Source: Podarcis raffonei (taxonomy: Eukaryota > Chordata > Lepidosauria > Squamata > Lacertidae). From it: a DNA stretch of 64,000 bases. The notes beneath the pieces are model-generated. The model was not told the origin of the DNA. It was given only the letters and a program-made list of their open reading frames with translations, and made no database searches. Below, in pieces: positions 1 to 11,511 of this stretch. The translations under genes and the position numbers were made by a program. The first letter of the stretch is position 1, and each line of letters begins with the position of its first letter. The stretch lies in assembly GCF_027172205.1 (NCBI RefSeq), contig NC_070603.1, positions 5,630,501 through 5,694,500 of the forward strand, read 5' to 3'.

Positions 1-115
1 GGAGAGGAGAGCGCCTCAGCCGGTGGTGGCCCGCTGCAAGTTGGTTCTCGTCGGGGATGTGCACTGCGGGAAGACTGCCATGTTGCAAGTGTTGGCCAAG
101 GACTGCTACCCGGAG
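1..115 (+). CDS. RND1: RND1 coding exon 1 (partial at window edge)
   Basis: Codes for residues 3-40, from [13 protein letters not shown] through the P-loop to DCYPE. The donor GTAAGT is at 116. The ATG lies just left of the window, because the reading frame matches the family N-terminus MKERRAPQ from its third residue. Confidence 0.95.
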
Positions 116-3100
116 GTAAGTGGACCAGCCGGGATCGGGGCCTCCGCTTGCAGGAGGCGTCGGGGGTCGGGCTTGGGGCTGGCCTGGATCGTCAGGGTGG
201 AGACGTCGCATCGCCCAAAGCGCCCCATCTTTCCTCGGCCCGCGCCCTGCTTTTCACTTTCGGGAAGCTCCGACGCAGCGGCTCCCGATCCGGCGGAGAC
301 CGACTCAGCTTCGACAATGTGACGGCGTCCCGCGCCTCCAGGGACTACAATGCGACGTTGCCTCCCCGCCTTTCCAGGCCCGCTTCGGGTTCTGCCTTGG
401 GCACCGATTCTCCCTGCCTGTCCTCTTTTCTGTGGAGCTGAGCGCTGGAGAGGGCTTGCTCTTTCGGAAGGGGCGCGCGCGTTGCTGTCGTATCTCATCT
501 GCTCGCACAGCGGGCAATATGGCCTCGGTGCCCCCCCCTTCTGTGAAATGGGCTTGATGCACATAGCTGCGCACTAACCGGCTTCTGCCCATCGGCGTCT
601 GATGATGCGTGGATGGGGTGTCCGGACACCCACAACGTCGGGGGCTGACCCCACCGCTGTTGGTACTTGAAGGTACTGACCTCCCTGCCCTCCAGATCCT
701 TGGATATCTGTAACGTTCTCCTGGCAGAGCTTGACACTGTAGCTGACAGTTCTTCCACCCCACCACCAAAAAAGTCATAGCTAATGCCTTTGTGTATCTT
801 GTCTCCATTGCTAGACATACGTGCCCACAGTTTTTGAGAACTATACGGCGTGCCTGGAGACGGAGGAGCAACGAGTGGAGCTCAGTCTGTGGGACACATC
901 TGGTGAGGCTTCCTTTCCCCTTCTGGACTCTGCCCCACTGCTAAGGACCAAGCTACACCCTTCTGCTATGCTGCAGTCAAGCAGCCTTTCTAGAGGGGGT
1001 AACTTGTGGCAATAATAATAATAATAATTCAACTTGTATACCGCCCTTTTAATAAGATCCCAGAAAGGTGAACAATACAAGTGAATCAGTTCTGAGAACA
1101 GATATAGATGAGGAAGTGAGGATTTCTCAAAGGCTCAGTGTGGGGTGAGGCGTGCATCCTGTCTAGTCGATGTTTCTGTCTCTTGGTCTACCTTAGCTTT
1201 GGGTATGGGAGAATACAGTGATAATAGTGGGTGTGGATTAAATTCTGTTCTACCCACCTAGATCTAGTAAAGGAAGGATATGGCTAGCCCAAGTAAATGG
1301 CTTTGAATCATCTATGTGTGTGTTAGTTAGAAGGGGTGGGGGGTTTCTTCATAATTCAGAGCTTTGGGGGTGGGGAGAACGTGTTATGCACTGCAGTCCT
1401 GAGCTGAAAAAAAGGGGACATCTAGCATTGGTATGCAGAGCTGACGGCTCCTGCAAAGGAGGGAGGAGTAGGTGAGGCAAAGACTTTAGACCATCTTAGA
1501 GTTGGAATCCTGGCCAAAAAAGAACCAAGACCCCATGTTTAGGGGCTGCTGCCCTAAAAAGCAACTTGTTTGTGTGTGTGCACAGCTGTGTGCAGTATCT
1601 TAAATCTGCCCTTCTAGCTGTTAGAATGAGAGACTCCAGTCCCTCAGGGCTGAAGTAAAAATGCAGTAATCCTCTTTCCTGCCACCCCCACTCGGCTTCC
1701 CCAAGACTCCCGTTTGTTCCCACATCTTCTGCAAGATGTGGAAGCTGCTGAAAGGTCTGTGATCTTCCAGCTTTGCCTATTATTTCTCCCCCCCCTTCTG
1801 TGGAATGCAGAGGGGAGGAGATTTGTCCATTGTGTGCATGTTAAGGAGGAGGGATCCCAGGGCAGAGGGGGCTTGGTGTGGACTTTGGTCTTGAAATTGG
1901 GAGGAAATGGACACTAACAATAAGGGGCTCTCAAAGGGTATTGTGTGTGCGCGCGTGGAGAGGGGTGTAGTGGAGTTGCCCTAGCAACCGGGGATGGGGA
2001 ATGGCTGCAGCATCCCCTCTTTTGAAGGGGGCTGGAGGTGGTGGGGGTCCCTGGCTACTCGGATCCCCCTTGTTGCCATGGTGATTGTGCTGGTGCAGGG
2101 AGCCAGGGGCTGCTTTCTATTCTGGGCACGCAGCGTCTGGGCTGCAGAAGCATTTTGGATGCTGCTGCTGCTGCTTCGAAGAGGGGGGTGCTGTGCGATC
2201 CTATTCCTCTTCTTCCACCCCCTTGCCTCTACGCAGCAGTTCCCCACCGCCACCTCCAGTTCTTACATCTGTAACATCCCTTGCACATATGCAACCCTTT
2301 TTTTATCTATTCTCGCTGATGAGTGGGGTTGCTAAGCAACCCGTTCCTCCCTGTATGTTGCATCCCCCCCAAAAAAAAATCCCTGGGAAAAACAGGAGCC
2401 CTGCAACCCCCCCCTCCTGCCCTCAATACGGCTTGTGCAGAAGGGTAGTGGAAAGATGGCCTTGGTTATATAAACCCTGGTGAAGCTATTCCTTGGGAAG
2501 GCTGAATATTAAAATGGGTGTGAGTGAGCATGCAGAGCCCTGCAATGTGGAGGGTGGGTGGGTGGGTGGGTTCCTTTTACTTTCACCTAAAAGGCTTATT
2601 CGAATCGGATGCTGCTTACTGGCTTTGAGAGAGTATCCTGAGCTGGTTCATGACCTTCCTCTCTGCACAGGATCCCCATACTATGACAATGTGCGCCCCC
2701 TGTGCTACAGCGACTCAGATGCGGTCCTGCTCTGCTTTGATGTCAGCCGCCCTGAGACCATGGACAGCGCACTGAAGAAGGTGAGAGAGATGCGTGCTCA
2801 CCCCCATTCCATGCACCCCCCTTATAATAAGGCCTGAGAGCCTGATTGGGGGTACCTGCTGGCACGGAGTTTAATGCTCCACAAGCCAGACTTACATGCC
2901 TCCTGGGAAGAGAGGCGTCCTTAAGGGGGTCATTGACCTACATGGGAAGCATCCATGCTTCCTCTCAGATCTTGTGAAATCCATGGGCATCCAGCCATAG
3001 TTATACCGGGGGCGTAGAACCTCTAACGCAGGTCCCCCAGTGTAGATTCATAGAACTGTAGAGTTGGAAGGGATCATGAGGGCAGGGCCTTGCAGAGTCA

Positions 3101-6100
3101 GGCAGAGGCCCGGGCCAGGTAGATAATGCGCCCCCCTTTTTTACCCTGGGGATAACTGAAGTCTTATAAATAAGTAAGTATATAAATAATTTTCACAAAA
3201 GTTATGCTGACAAATAATTTTATTTCAAGGCTTGAACCGTATCTGCATATAAAGACAAAATGGAAAATATAAATATACAATAGTGAATATGCTGATCGAG
3301 GCCCCCTTTGGAATCGGAGGCCCGGGCCAAGTGGCTCATATGCCCCCCCCCCCCAGTCTGGGCCTGCATGAGGGTCATCTAGCCTTTTTGCCCAATTTGG
3401 TCTCGAACCCATGACCCCAAGATTAAGAGCCTTATGCTCTACCGGCTGAGCTATCCCAGCTGTACTTGTATCCGGATCTCGGAGACCCTTTAGTCAAAGT
3501 ATGGTGCACGGGGGGAATTGGCTCCATGTTAATCTTTCTTCCATTTTAACTTTACATGCAGATATATTCAATACTGAGAGCTATTTACACCTGGGCATAC
3601 ATAAGCACAGTATAAACGAGGTGCCCAACTTGATTACAGAGTCTGCCCACTCTGCAAAACTCATCCCCGTCTTTCCTCCCACCCTTCCCCAACCACTGTT
3701 TGAAGAAGAATGGCCTTCAAGACTACAGATGGTCTTGGAGATCCAGGTTGTCTGGGAGAATTATGGGGCAATATTTTGAAAGGCTATAAAAGCCAGCATG
3801 GGAAGCTGCCTCACCCAGTGTTGTCTATTTTGACTTGGCATCCGCTCTCAAGCCCTACCTAGGGCTGCCGTGGATTGAACCGGGAACCTTCTGCATGCAA
3901 AGCAGGACTGCTGAGCCCAGGACCCTGCCTAATACCCTGTTGAAAGTGATTTGCCATATCATCTAGTTATTCTCTCCTTTCAGCCACCTAAACAAATGCA
4001 TTTCTGCCTCTCCTTAAAGGCCTCCAGCACCCACAATTTCTACATGCCATACGGACAGTTGCAAATGGATAGCGCTGCTGTTCCCCCTACTTAACTTTTC
4101 CTCCCTGGTCTTCAATAAATACTCCAGCAAGGTATCCCTAAACTCCTGGTCTCTATCAGCCTAACATATAAATAACAGTTTCCAACTTTAATTTCTTGCC
4201 ACTTTGAGCCGTTATATTTAGAAACGTCTCTGTTCACAAAACACATTAAAAGCACAAATCTGGAGAAGTCAATTGCCAAAGGAGTATAGGATGGCTATTA
4301 AGGGGGAAATGTGCACTGATCCACTTGTTCAGGAAGCTGCAGAGTATACGCTGCCTGACGGCTAATCCCAAAGTTAGTGTTACTTTCTTCTGTTAGAAAT
4401 TGCATTTTTTTCATAGCCTATCCTGCTCAAAGGAAGAGAGGAGGTCTTTAAAGTCCTTTGAAAGAGGTTTGGCCTAAGATATGACTATATTAATAACACC
4501 AAACCAACTGATCTTTAAGGATATTATCCTTCAGTTTCTTTTCTGGTAGTAATTAAAATCTGCCTTCAGCTATTTAGGGCTGTGATCCTGGTTTTTTAGG
4601 TTCTGGGGCTGCTTCTCTATTCTTATTTCCACAAATGCTCTGTAATTCTTGTCGTGCATAACTGTTAGAACTGTTGGATGGTGAGGGGGCTATAGAGATT
4701 GCTTCCAGGTGTGCCCAGTCTATGGGAGTGGGGGAGAGAAAGAACACGCGTTTGAATTTTCACACAGAACTCTTGACACTCTGTTTTTTAAAATCCCATG
4801 CCCACTGCAGAAATTAAGCAATGGCAACACCAAGTTAGACTTCTCCCAGATAGCAAAACAGCTTGTTAAGTGAGCCCCAGAGGACAGGACAGCTTGTGTC
4901 ATGGTGATGTGGCAATACCTGGGACACGTTTTGAGTCTTGGAATGCTAGAGGGTTCAATTCCTCTTTGGTATGTTTTTCTAGTGGAAGACAGAAATCCTG
5001 GACTACTGTCCTAGCACCCGTGTGTTGCTGATTGGCTGCAAGATAGACCTGCGCACTGACCTCAGCACCTTGATGGAACTGTCCCACCAAAAGCAAGCCC
5101 CTGTCTCTTATGAACAGGTAAGGTCTGCATTTATAACCTGTAACGTACTCCACACCTCCACACCCACCCCAGTATGAATCCCTTCCTTGAGCAGTAGATG
5201 TCTTCATTTTTTTAGTCTTCTGTGCTTAGGGTTTTACTTGCACCTGTAGATATGATGGCACACATGATTAAATTCAAGCTCAAATTCCTTCCTCAAATCG
5301 TTTTGGTTTTTTTTTAAGTTATCCCTCAAGGAATTTGAGCTTGAATGTACTTCCTTGCAAACTGAAATTAGCTTTGTGTACAACTTAAAAAGGCATTCTG
5401 AACATACCCTAACAAAATGATTCCAACTAAGAATGATATTTTCAATCTATAGATATATATCTATGCAGTCTTGGAAGTCCTAGTTTGGGTAGAATAACAC
5501 TCCAGTTGCATATACCAACTACAAACATCTCTTTAAAATCCACTGGGTATATAACCTACAAGCCTCTCTGCAAAGGCTTACTCCAACTAAAATAAAGTGG
5601 CCTTGCTGAAATACAAATACGCTGAGGAATTTGAAATTTAATAGAACTTTGATATCTTGTATGTTGGGGGTATGGCCCTTTTGTTGGAACTGTCTTGGGA
5701 GGATCAAGCCACCGTGGGAACATCCCTCCTTGAGGTGGATATTGGCAGCTTCATGGCACCTGGGCTGTGGTTTGGTTATAGGACTGCTTCAAATTCAATG
5801 CCCAACTGCTCAAGTGCGATGCATTTCAGAAGGCTAGATTCTGGCATCTGCATCTTGGCTTTACTGTTTGTTTTGGGGAAAGCAAACCACAATCCTAGTT
5901 TCAAATGACAATCCGGACTCTGGCTTGTTTCCCAGTGGGGCAGGAGTGTGGAGTGAGAACTTTTCATCAACATGCGCCAGTGCGCTGCATGTTCATAGCA
6001 AACCACAGTGCTCCATCTAACTATGGCTTAATAATTTTATTTAGCACAGTTCTATGCCACCCTTCATTGCAGGACAGTTTGCAGTATAAAAACACAAAAA

Positions 6101-6469
6101 TAGATAGCAAACAAAAACAATGATGTGCCAACCATCTCAACATGTGTGTCCTAATTTGGAGCACTAGCTCTGCTCCTTGGCTTGGGTCCTCATGCCCTCC
6201 TCTTTTTTTCTTTCCCTTTTCAGGGTTGCGCAGTGGCCAAGCAGCTAGGAGCAGAAACCTACCTGGAGTGTTCAGCCTTCACATCGGAGAAAAGCATCCA
6301 CAGCATCTTCCGGACAGCAGCGTCCATCTGCCTGAGCAAGCCTGGCCCCCAGCCCCCCAAGAGCCCAGCCCGAAGTTTCCCCAAGAGACTCCTCCGCTTT
6401 CCCAGCCGATCTGAGCTCATCTCTTCCACTTTCAAGAAGGAGAAAGCAAAAAGCTGCTCTGTCATGTGA
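1..6469 (+). CDS. RND1: RND1, Rho family GTPase 1 (5 coding exons, lacks first 5 coding bases)
   Basis: Joined exons 1-115, 815-902, 2671-2780, 4983-5117 and 6224-6469 give 232 aa once Met-Lys is supplied from outside the window, the length I recall for human RND1. Base 1 is the third base of codon 2. RND1 is a constitutively GTP-bound Rho-family protein at the plasma membrane that opposes RhoA signalling and loosens actin and adhesion (family knowledge). Seen here: P-loop GDVHCGKT at 20-27, switch II WDTSGS at 66-71 (Ser where active GTPases have Gln61), base-binding CKID at 125-128, and C-terminal CSVM, a CAAX box whose final Met predicts farnesylation. All introns are GT-AG and the frame closes. 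Residue 23 is His where I recall Gln in human. DDX23 follows on the same strand, as in mammals. The closest alternatives, RND2 and RND3, differ in the N- and C-termini. Confidence 0.97.
116..814 (+). other. RND1 intron 1, GC-rich, no repeat recognised
   Basis: The first 400 bases are GC- and CpG-rich, consistent with the downstream edge of an RND1 promoter island. Open frames here on both strands are by-products of the base composition and have no family resemblance. Confidence 0.7.
815..902 (+). CDS. RND1: RND1 coding exon 2
   Basis: Codes for [18 protein letters not shown] onward, covering switch I and the start of switch II. The acceptor is CTAG at 811-814 and the donor GTGAGG at 903. The last base starts the Gly70 codon. 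Confidence 0.95.
903..2670 (+). other. RND1 intron 2
   Basis: Holds an (ATA)n run and a short repeat remnant near 1013-1085. Otherwise it is C/G-tract-rich sequence with no exon or element that I recognise. Confidence 0.6.
1013..1085. repeat. (ATA)n microsatellite with interspersed-repeat remnant
   Basis: An (ATA)n run followed by a GTATACCGCCCTTTT-like stretch. Trinucleotide runs beside this sequence are typical of decayed squamate LINE or SINE 3' ends, and a similar sequence appears near 47165. The family is not resolved. Confidence 0.45.
2671..2780 (+). CDS. RND1: RND1 coding exon 3
   Basis: Codes for the rest of Gly70, then [18 protein letters not shown] to SALKK. Acceptor GCACAG ends at 2670 and donor GTGAGA begins at 2781. 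This exon carries the altered switch II that makes RND proteins GTPase-deficient. Confidence 0.95.
3044..3465 (-). repeat. tRNA-Lys-headed SINE with CR1-like tail, split by a MITE
   Basis: On the minus strand the head reads as a tRNA-Lys-like sequence (GATAGCTCAGCCGGTAGAGC, then a CTCTTAATC anticodon region and GGGTTCGAGACC). The other end (3046-3074) is a CR1-like tail, TAGAGTTGGAAGGGATC. The two halves are separated by the insertion at 3083-3366, and the intact copy at 55096 shows they belong together. The small internal promoter is degraded, so this is not a functional tRNA gene. Confidence 0.75.
3083..3366. mobile_element. Non-autonomous hAT-like MITE with 8-bp target duplication
   Basis: A 284-bp insert flanked by a perfect 8-bp repeat, CATGAGGG, at 3075-3082 and 3367-3374. 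It begins CAGGGCC and ends GGGCCTG, an imperfect 7-bp inverted end. Inside, a segment starting GAGGCCCGGGCCA occurs near both ends in the same orientation (about 3105 and 3314). Eight-base duplications and CAGGG-type ends fit the hAT superfamily. The inserted DNA interrupts a SINE, so it is the younger of the two. Confidence 0.7.
3790..3930 (-). repeat. tRNA-derived SINE (CTTTGCATGCAGAAGG type)
   Basis: Reversed, this reads CTTTGCATGCAGAAGG and GGTTCAATCCACGGCAG, then a body with AAGTCAAAATAGACAACACT and a GAGGCAGCTTCCCATGC tail. Closer copies lie at 23715, 40640 and 54828. This copy is diverged. Confidence 0.7.
4983..5117 (+). CDS. RND1: RND1 coding exon 4
   Basis: Forty-five codons in phase 0, [18 protein letters not shown] through [13 protein letters not shown], including the guanine-specificity CKID motif. 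Acceptor TTCTAG, donor GTAAGG. Confidence 0.96.
5272..5346. repeat. Perfect 19-bp inverted repeat (hairpin)
   Basis: Arm 5272-5290 reads ATTCAAGCTCAAATTCCTT and its exact reverse complement is at 5328-5346, with a 37-base loop containing a T-run. It lies 155 bases past the exon 4 donor. It matches none of the MITE families seen elsewhere in the window. Confidence 0.8.
6027..6122. repeat. Interspersed-repeat remnant
   Basis: ATGCCACCCTTCATTGCAGG followed by CAGTTTGCAGTATAAAAACA resembles the CCCTTCATC...CAGTTCACAACATAAAA sequence at 47165, so both probably belong to one unclassified squamate family. Confidence 0.45.
6224..6469 (+). CDS. RND1: RND1 coding exon 5 and stop
   Basis: Codes for [18 protein letters not shown] through the basic C-terminus [11 protein letters not shown] and TGA at 6467-6469. 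The polybasic stretch next to the CAAX box is the membrane-targeting region. Confidence 0.97.
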   Translation, partial: GCAVAKQLGAETYLECSAFTSEKSIHSIFRTAASICLSKPGPQPPKSPARSFPKRLLRFPSRSELISSTFKKEKAKSCSVM

Positions 6470-7225
6470 AGGGGCCGCCTACTTCCGGGGAGCAGGGGGT
6501 GGCGGTGGCAGTGGAACCATTGCGGACACTGGGCCCTCCAGCTGGCCCTTCTGGGGTGGGGAAGGGAGAGGGCTGCCTGGCTCCCAGGGGCCAGGCCTGG
6601 AGACTCCAGAAGGATCCCATTCCCAACTCCCTCGCCGGCTTGAGCAAGCCTGCCGTCCCTTCCGCATTGCAATGCTTCCCTCCATGCAGCTGCAGTGTGC
6701 GCTTCTTCCAGATAGACATGAAGCGGGGAGGGGGAGTTTGGCTGGACTGCAAAGGTGAAGGCTGGCCCAAGACCAACCCTGCTCCGGAAAGCCTTGGGCC
6801 TTGGCATAGCAACATCGTGGACAGCAGTGGCTCTGGTGGTCGTTCCACATAGATTTGGAAGGTTCTAAAGAATCGCCCCCTTTCTGGTGCACAGTTAATA
6901 TCTTTGTTTGGCCCTGATCACCTTTTCCCATCAGCTGCTTGTCTCCATTGCCTGTGTGAAGCAGGCCGAGTGCAGATCACTTCTCCCTTCTCTCCCCCCC
7001 CCCAAGCCTGCCGAATATTGTGTCCTTCCTTTTACCCTCCTCCCTCTAGCAGAGAGGTGTCCGGGTACCCTCTCCTTCGCCTCTGCAATTGCGGGTGGAG
7101 GGGGGTGGAGGGCAGGATGAGGGAGTGGTTGTTTTATAGACATTGTCTCTTTGTGTATGGGAAGGAAAGGAAATGGGGCAAATCTGTTAAATGTTCAGTG
7201 TTATTAAAAGAAAAAACTTATTTAT
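6470..7225 (+). other. RND1: RND1 3' untranslated region
   Basis: Runs from the stop codon to just past the likely ATTAAA signal at 7203-7208. Long open frames here on both strands are shadows in GC-rich UTR. Confidence 0.6.
7203..7208 (+). promoter_or_regulatory. RND1: Candidate RND1 poly(A) signal ATTAAA
   Basis: The first near-canonical signal after the stop codon, in an A/T-rich context. No AATAAA is seen earlier in the UTR. Confidence 0.5.
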
Positions 7226-9087
7226 TAATGAAAATATAATGCAGATTAACATCCACATTTGAGGGGTTTCTTATTTGTTAGTATCATCATTGGATTTTCC
7301 TGGTCATGGAGGGAACTGGGAGAGATTGACTCGTGGATACCAAGCCCAAACCAAAGTGAGCCTTTCAGGGAATCATTTTCCTCATTGACATGTCTTATGG
7401 TGCCTCGGTCCATTGCAATAGATTCTGGGGCATGTTCTCAAGTGAGCAGTCAGTTGGCCAAATCAGCCTCATTGGTGCTATGCTTCAGTGCACTCTAGAA
7501 CATACCCAATGCTCTGTGACAATGTGTGTTTCAGGAATAGCTTATTTCTAGGACAGGTTGTCTGCTGCTACAGATCTTCTGATTAGGGAATGATACAGTT
7601 CCTGCAGCAGTTTTGATTGTCTTAACTGGCCAGTACAATGGACAAGTCCCCAAACAATTTCTTCATACCATAGCCTAGCAATACTTCTAGAGTGGAGGGG
7701 AATACAATGAATACAGCTAGAATAATATTGATTGAGGGGCATACCTTTTGCAATCTCTCTAGCTAAAGTTAATGTAAGATGATGCTAGCACTGTCCAATT
7801 AAGCTGGGATGCTGGAGGTCGTGGCTCCCTTTTAAGCATCAACTATGGAAGCGCACTTCAGTACAAAGTGGTTGCAGGTAACAATGATGTTAAATTGTAT
7901 ATAGCCTCCCTTCCTAGTGGTTATCTAAGTCCTCACCTGGTTGTGTTCCACAGTTAACCCGCACAACAAGAAGCCTTAGCTTGAGCTGGGCTGGAATTCT
8001 GCATCCTTTCACAATGTCTAAATTGGGTTAGTGGAATATAGTATGGAAGTTTTAATCCTGTAGCTTCAAGTGGAATGGAGTGCTTTAGGTAACAGAAGCT
8101 CCTCACACGAGGCTGTCTGTACTCTTCTCTTTACCCAAAAGAGCTCACCTGAGGCCTCATGACTACCTGACCCCTGCTGCTGGAAGTTAACTTGAGAATG
8201 TCTGAGGCCAGCTATTCTGCAGACAGTGGCACACCTATATAAGTTGTGATCTTGCTGTTACTGCCTGGCTGTGCTTGTGTTGCAACTGCAACTCTCAGGA
8301 AATGGGCAGGAGCCCTACCAGAGTCTCCTGAATTCCAGCTTTCCTCAAAAGGATTGAAGAGTCCTAGCCCTCCTTATGATGCCCTACCCTATGTTTGTTA
8401 AAAGGGCTCTGCATATCTACAGTTAGAGTACCTGAACAAGAGAGTACATTTGAATAGCTTGACACTTGCAGAGTTGTTTTTCACTTGTTGATAATTATTT
8501 GCTTAGTTTTTACATGTTTTATCCTGTTTAGAGGAAACTTTAAGCATTTTGCTTTCCAAGTGGTTGGTTCATGAATATCCTGTAGCAACCTAATTCTGTT
8601 ACAGGGATAAAAATTATTGAAATCCAAAGCCCTAAGTAATCCCTTGGGTAGACCTGGCAGAGATCCTTCCTTCTGAGAGAGGGAGAAATGGTGGCAGAAG
8701 GGAGGATAGACACCCCACTCCAGCTCTCTTGGCCCGGGGTTCTTCCACATATCTTAGTTTTACTATGCAAGGCTGTAGCCAAGCAGGATCTCATGCTGTG
8801 CTGGACTTTACCCTCTCAGCAAATAAAGGCCTACTATCACATCCGGCATACTAACTCTCTCTTAGTTGCAACAGCGATACTGCAGGAGGGAACTATGTCA
8901 TGGGAAAGAGGAGTCACAGCTTCCACAGGTGTGCCCTTTCTTAGCTGCTGAGGTGAAAGGTCCCTGGTTTTCATTTTTGCTTTTAACAGTAATTATGGTT
9001 TTTGGTTCAACTGAAAGGACCAGCTAGTCGGTAATGGGAAAGATTCTGACCACAGTGAGTCACTGTTGGTTTGAACAGACAATACTC
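7226..9087. other. RND1-DDX23 intergenic DNA, nothing recognised
   Basis: I see no conserved coding pattern, RNA gene or repeat family here. The open frames are short and have no family resemblance. Confidence 0.5.
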
Positions 9088-9130
9088 AGAATGCTGGACT
9101 AGCTAGGCCTTGGGACTGATCCAGCAGGAT
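9088..9130 (+). repeat. CR1-like LINE 3' end fragment
   Basis: GGACTAGCTAGGCC...GACTGATCCAGCAGG matches the reverse of the end of the element at 50775 and the CTGATCCAGCAGG ends common in squamate CR1-like repeats. Confidence 0.5.
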
Positions 9131-9644
9131 GAGAAAACAGGCTGACCTGGGGTAGGGCAAAGTTAGCTAGACCACCACAAGTGTGTATTCAGAAGCTCAG
9201 GCTGCAACAACTGAACCTCATCCCATAAAACAGCACTCTGGGAGCCTCCCTATGCCCTGTCCCAACCATGGTATCAAGCTCTGAGTTGAGTGACTTCCTC
9301 TCGCACTGCGCTGCAATCCATCATGGCAGGCCTCCCAAGATTCTGATATCCCTGCCTGTTCCGCTGGATGGCACTATGTAATGTGGATGTAATGGAATAA
9401 GTTTTATACGCTGTCATCACTGCCATACATTAGACTATAAGCTTTAAGCTGTGTTCTGTCAACTTCACTACAGGACCTGCACCAACTGTCATACTTATTT
9501 CATTGACCACAGAAAACGAGGGAGCCAGCTGGGCTCCACAGTGCTAGAGAAGGGATTTAGGAGCAACTGTGCAGATGGCCCCTCTCCATCTTGCAATTCT
9601 GCAAGAAGACTAGGGCCTTGACAGGTGTGTCAAGTCATGTCAAC

Positions 9645-10210
9645 TGGAATCTCAGAAATGTAGAGTTGGAAGGAGTCCCAAGGGTCATCTAGTCCAACCC
9701 CCTGCAATGCAGGAACCTCAGCTAAAGCATCCGTGACTGATGGTCATCCAGCCTCTGTTTGAAAACCTCCAATAGAGGGTCCACCACCTTCTGAAGAAGA
9801 CCATTCCACTGTCAAACAGCTTTTGCTGTCACAAAGTTCTTCCTGGTATTTAGTCAGAATCTCTTTTTGTGTGTGTGTAACTTTAATCCAATGGTTTGGG
9901 TCCTACCCTCCAGAGAAGGGGAAACAATTTTGCTCCAGCTTCCATGTGACAGCACTTTAGATATTTGAAAATGGCTATCATCTCTTAGTCTTCTCTACCG
10001 GGCTAAACAGCCCCAGCTCCCTCAACCATTCCTCATAAGACTTTGTTTCCAAATCCCTTATCATCTTGGTTACCCTCCTTCGCACATGTTTCGGCTTGTC
10101 AATAATCTTAAAACTGCCCAGAACTGGACACGGCACTCCAAGTGTGGTCTGACCAAGGCAGAATAGAGCAGTACTATTGCTTCCATTGAACACGCCCATC
10201 CCAAGCATTC
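9645..10210 (-). mobile_element. CR1 LINE, 3' part, reverse orientation
   Basis: The left end is the reversed CR1 tail (TAGAGTTGGAAGGAGTCCCA, then GTCATCTAGTCCAACCCCCT). Further in, the minus strand encodes the CR1 reverse-transcriptase C-terminal block, seen as RPHLECRVQFWA, and a GLFSPVEKTKR end. It is 5'-truncated and decayed. The family assignment rests on strong resemblance to amniote CR1 3' ends. Confidence 0.8.
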
Positions 10211-11511
10211 AGGAATATTAAACGGTCCCCCTAACACCACAAGATGGAATAACAGCCACTGCAAATCCAAATCTCACCAGGAAGTGATCCATACATAATG
10301 GTGGGGTGACCTGTAGTCCTCACTTATTACCAGATCATTCCCAGCTCCTCCTTCAGTAGCATCTCTAGAGATGTATAGGCCTGGTGGGGGGAGAATCTTA
10401 GGAAAAAATGTGGAATCCCCCCTCCCAGGCCTTCACATCTCTAACCACCACCAAGACTACCTGCATTAGCTCAGGAAGGAAGGCTGTTGAGCAGCAGAGC
10501 AGGCTTTACACCAACCAGATCCCTGTTCAGTCTCTGATCCATTGTCAATAAAATACATCCAATTCCAGCTTCCAGACACATTTCTACCTAGTTAGATAGA
10601 ATTCCTATGAACGATGGCAACCTGCACCCAGTGCTGGGCTTTGGGCTCTCAAATTTATGCTAAAATTGGTGCCCTCCCACCTCTCTTGTGCTCTGTTCTA
10701 CAGCATTGTTGTGGTACACTGGTCACACTACCCTAAAACTGCCTCTGCACCCCCAGTGTTGGTGCTGCTTCAAGTATCGGGACGGAGGGAGGATGTGCAA
10801 ACTGGGTCAGATCAAGCCTGCCCAGCCCATCCACACAGGTGATACATGCCAGGTGAGCCACCTCATCTACAGTCAAACTGTGGGTGAGAGTTGCTTGCAT
10901 TTTGGACTGACTTGGCTTCTAACAACAGGAGGTGAGAGATGGCAGGTTGGCATGCCATCCCAAATCGTGTCAGGTGAGGGATGGCCCTGAAGAGGCAACC
11001 GCCTTAATACATTGGATACTCCTGCCCTTCACTGGCCATCTGCCATCCCCCAGCGCCATAACACCCTGTGCCTCTTAGAGGCCCTCAAGTTCTTCCTCCA
11101 CTCAGACACAACCTCCACAAGCCGAAATGCTTTCTAATACCAGCACTTCAACCAGCTGAGAAGCCAGCAAACCTCCAAGAATGAAATTAATTGTGGTGGC
11201 ACACAAGAGTTTGTGGTGCACCATGTTTTTATTGCTGTTTTTTTTTGCTCTGCTTTATGCTGACAGGCACCTTGTGAATCCTTAAGAGTTTAAAGGGGAA
11301 AATATGGGAAAACTTCCAATAAACAAAAAATAAAATAAATTTGAACCCGCCAGTGCCCATAACTTTGATACAGGCTGGGTGCGCCCTCTAATGCCTGCTG
11401 CACCAACCTGCAGCTACAAATCAAAATCAATTGGAACTCCCAACCAAAGGTGGCACCTCGGGTTGGCTGGCTATTTAAAACCTTTTAACCTATCATTCCG
11501 TATAATTAAAT
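10211..11511. other. Intergenic DNA, nothing recognised
   Basis: No exon, RNA gene or clear repeat was identified. The stretch near 11310-11340 is A-rich with AATAAA-like runs but has no upstream gene to serve. Confidence 0.45.

Larger units (their letters stand above)
2781..4982 (+). other. RND1 intron 3
   Basis: Contains two reverse-oriented tRNA SINEs (3044-3465, itself interrupted, and 3790-3930). From about 3930 to 4982 I see AT-rich unique sequence with no recognisable element. Confidence 0.6.
5118..6223 (+). other. RND1 intron 4
   Basis: Contains a perfect 19-bp inverted repeat (5272-5346) and a short interspersed-repeat remnant (6027-6122). The remainder shows nothing I can name. 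Confidence 0.6.

Noticed and set aside
6466-6852. 128-codon plus- and minus-strand frames after RND1
   Set aside because: They lie in the GC-rich RND1 3' UTR with no family likeness.
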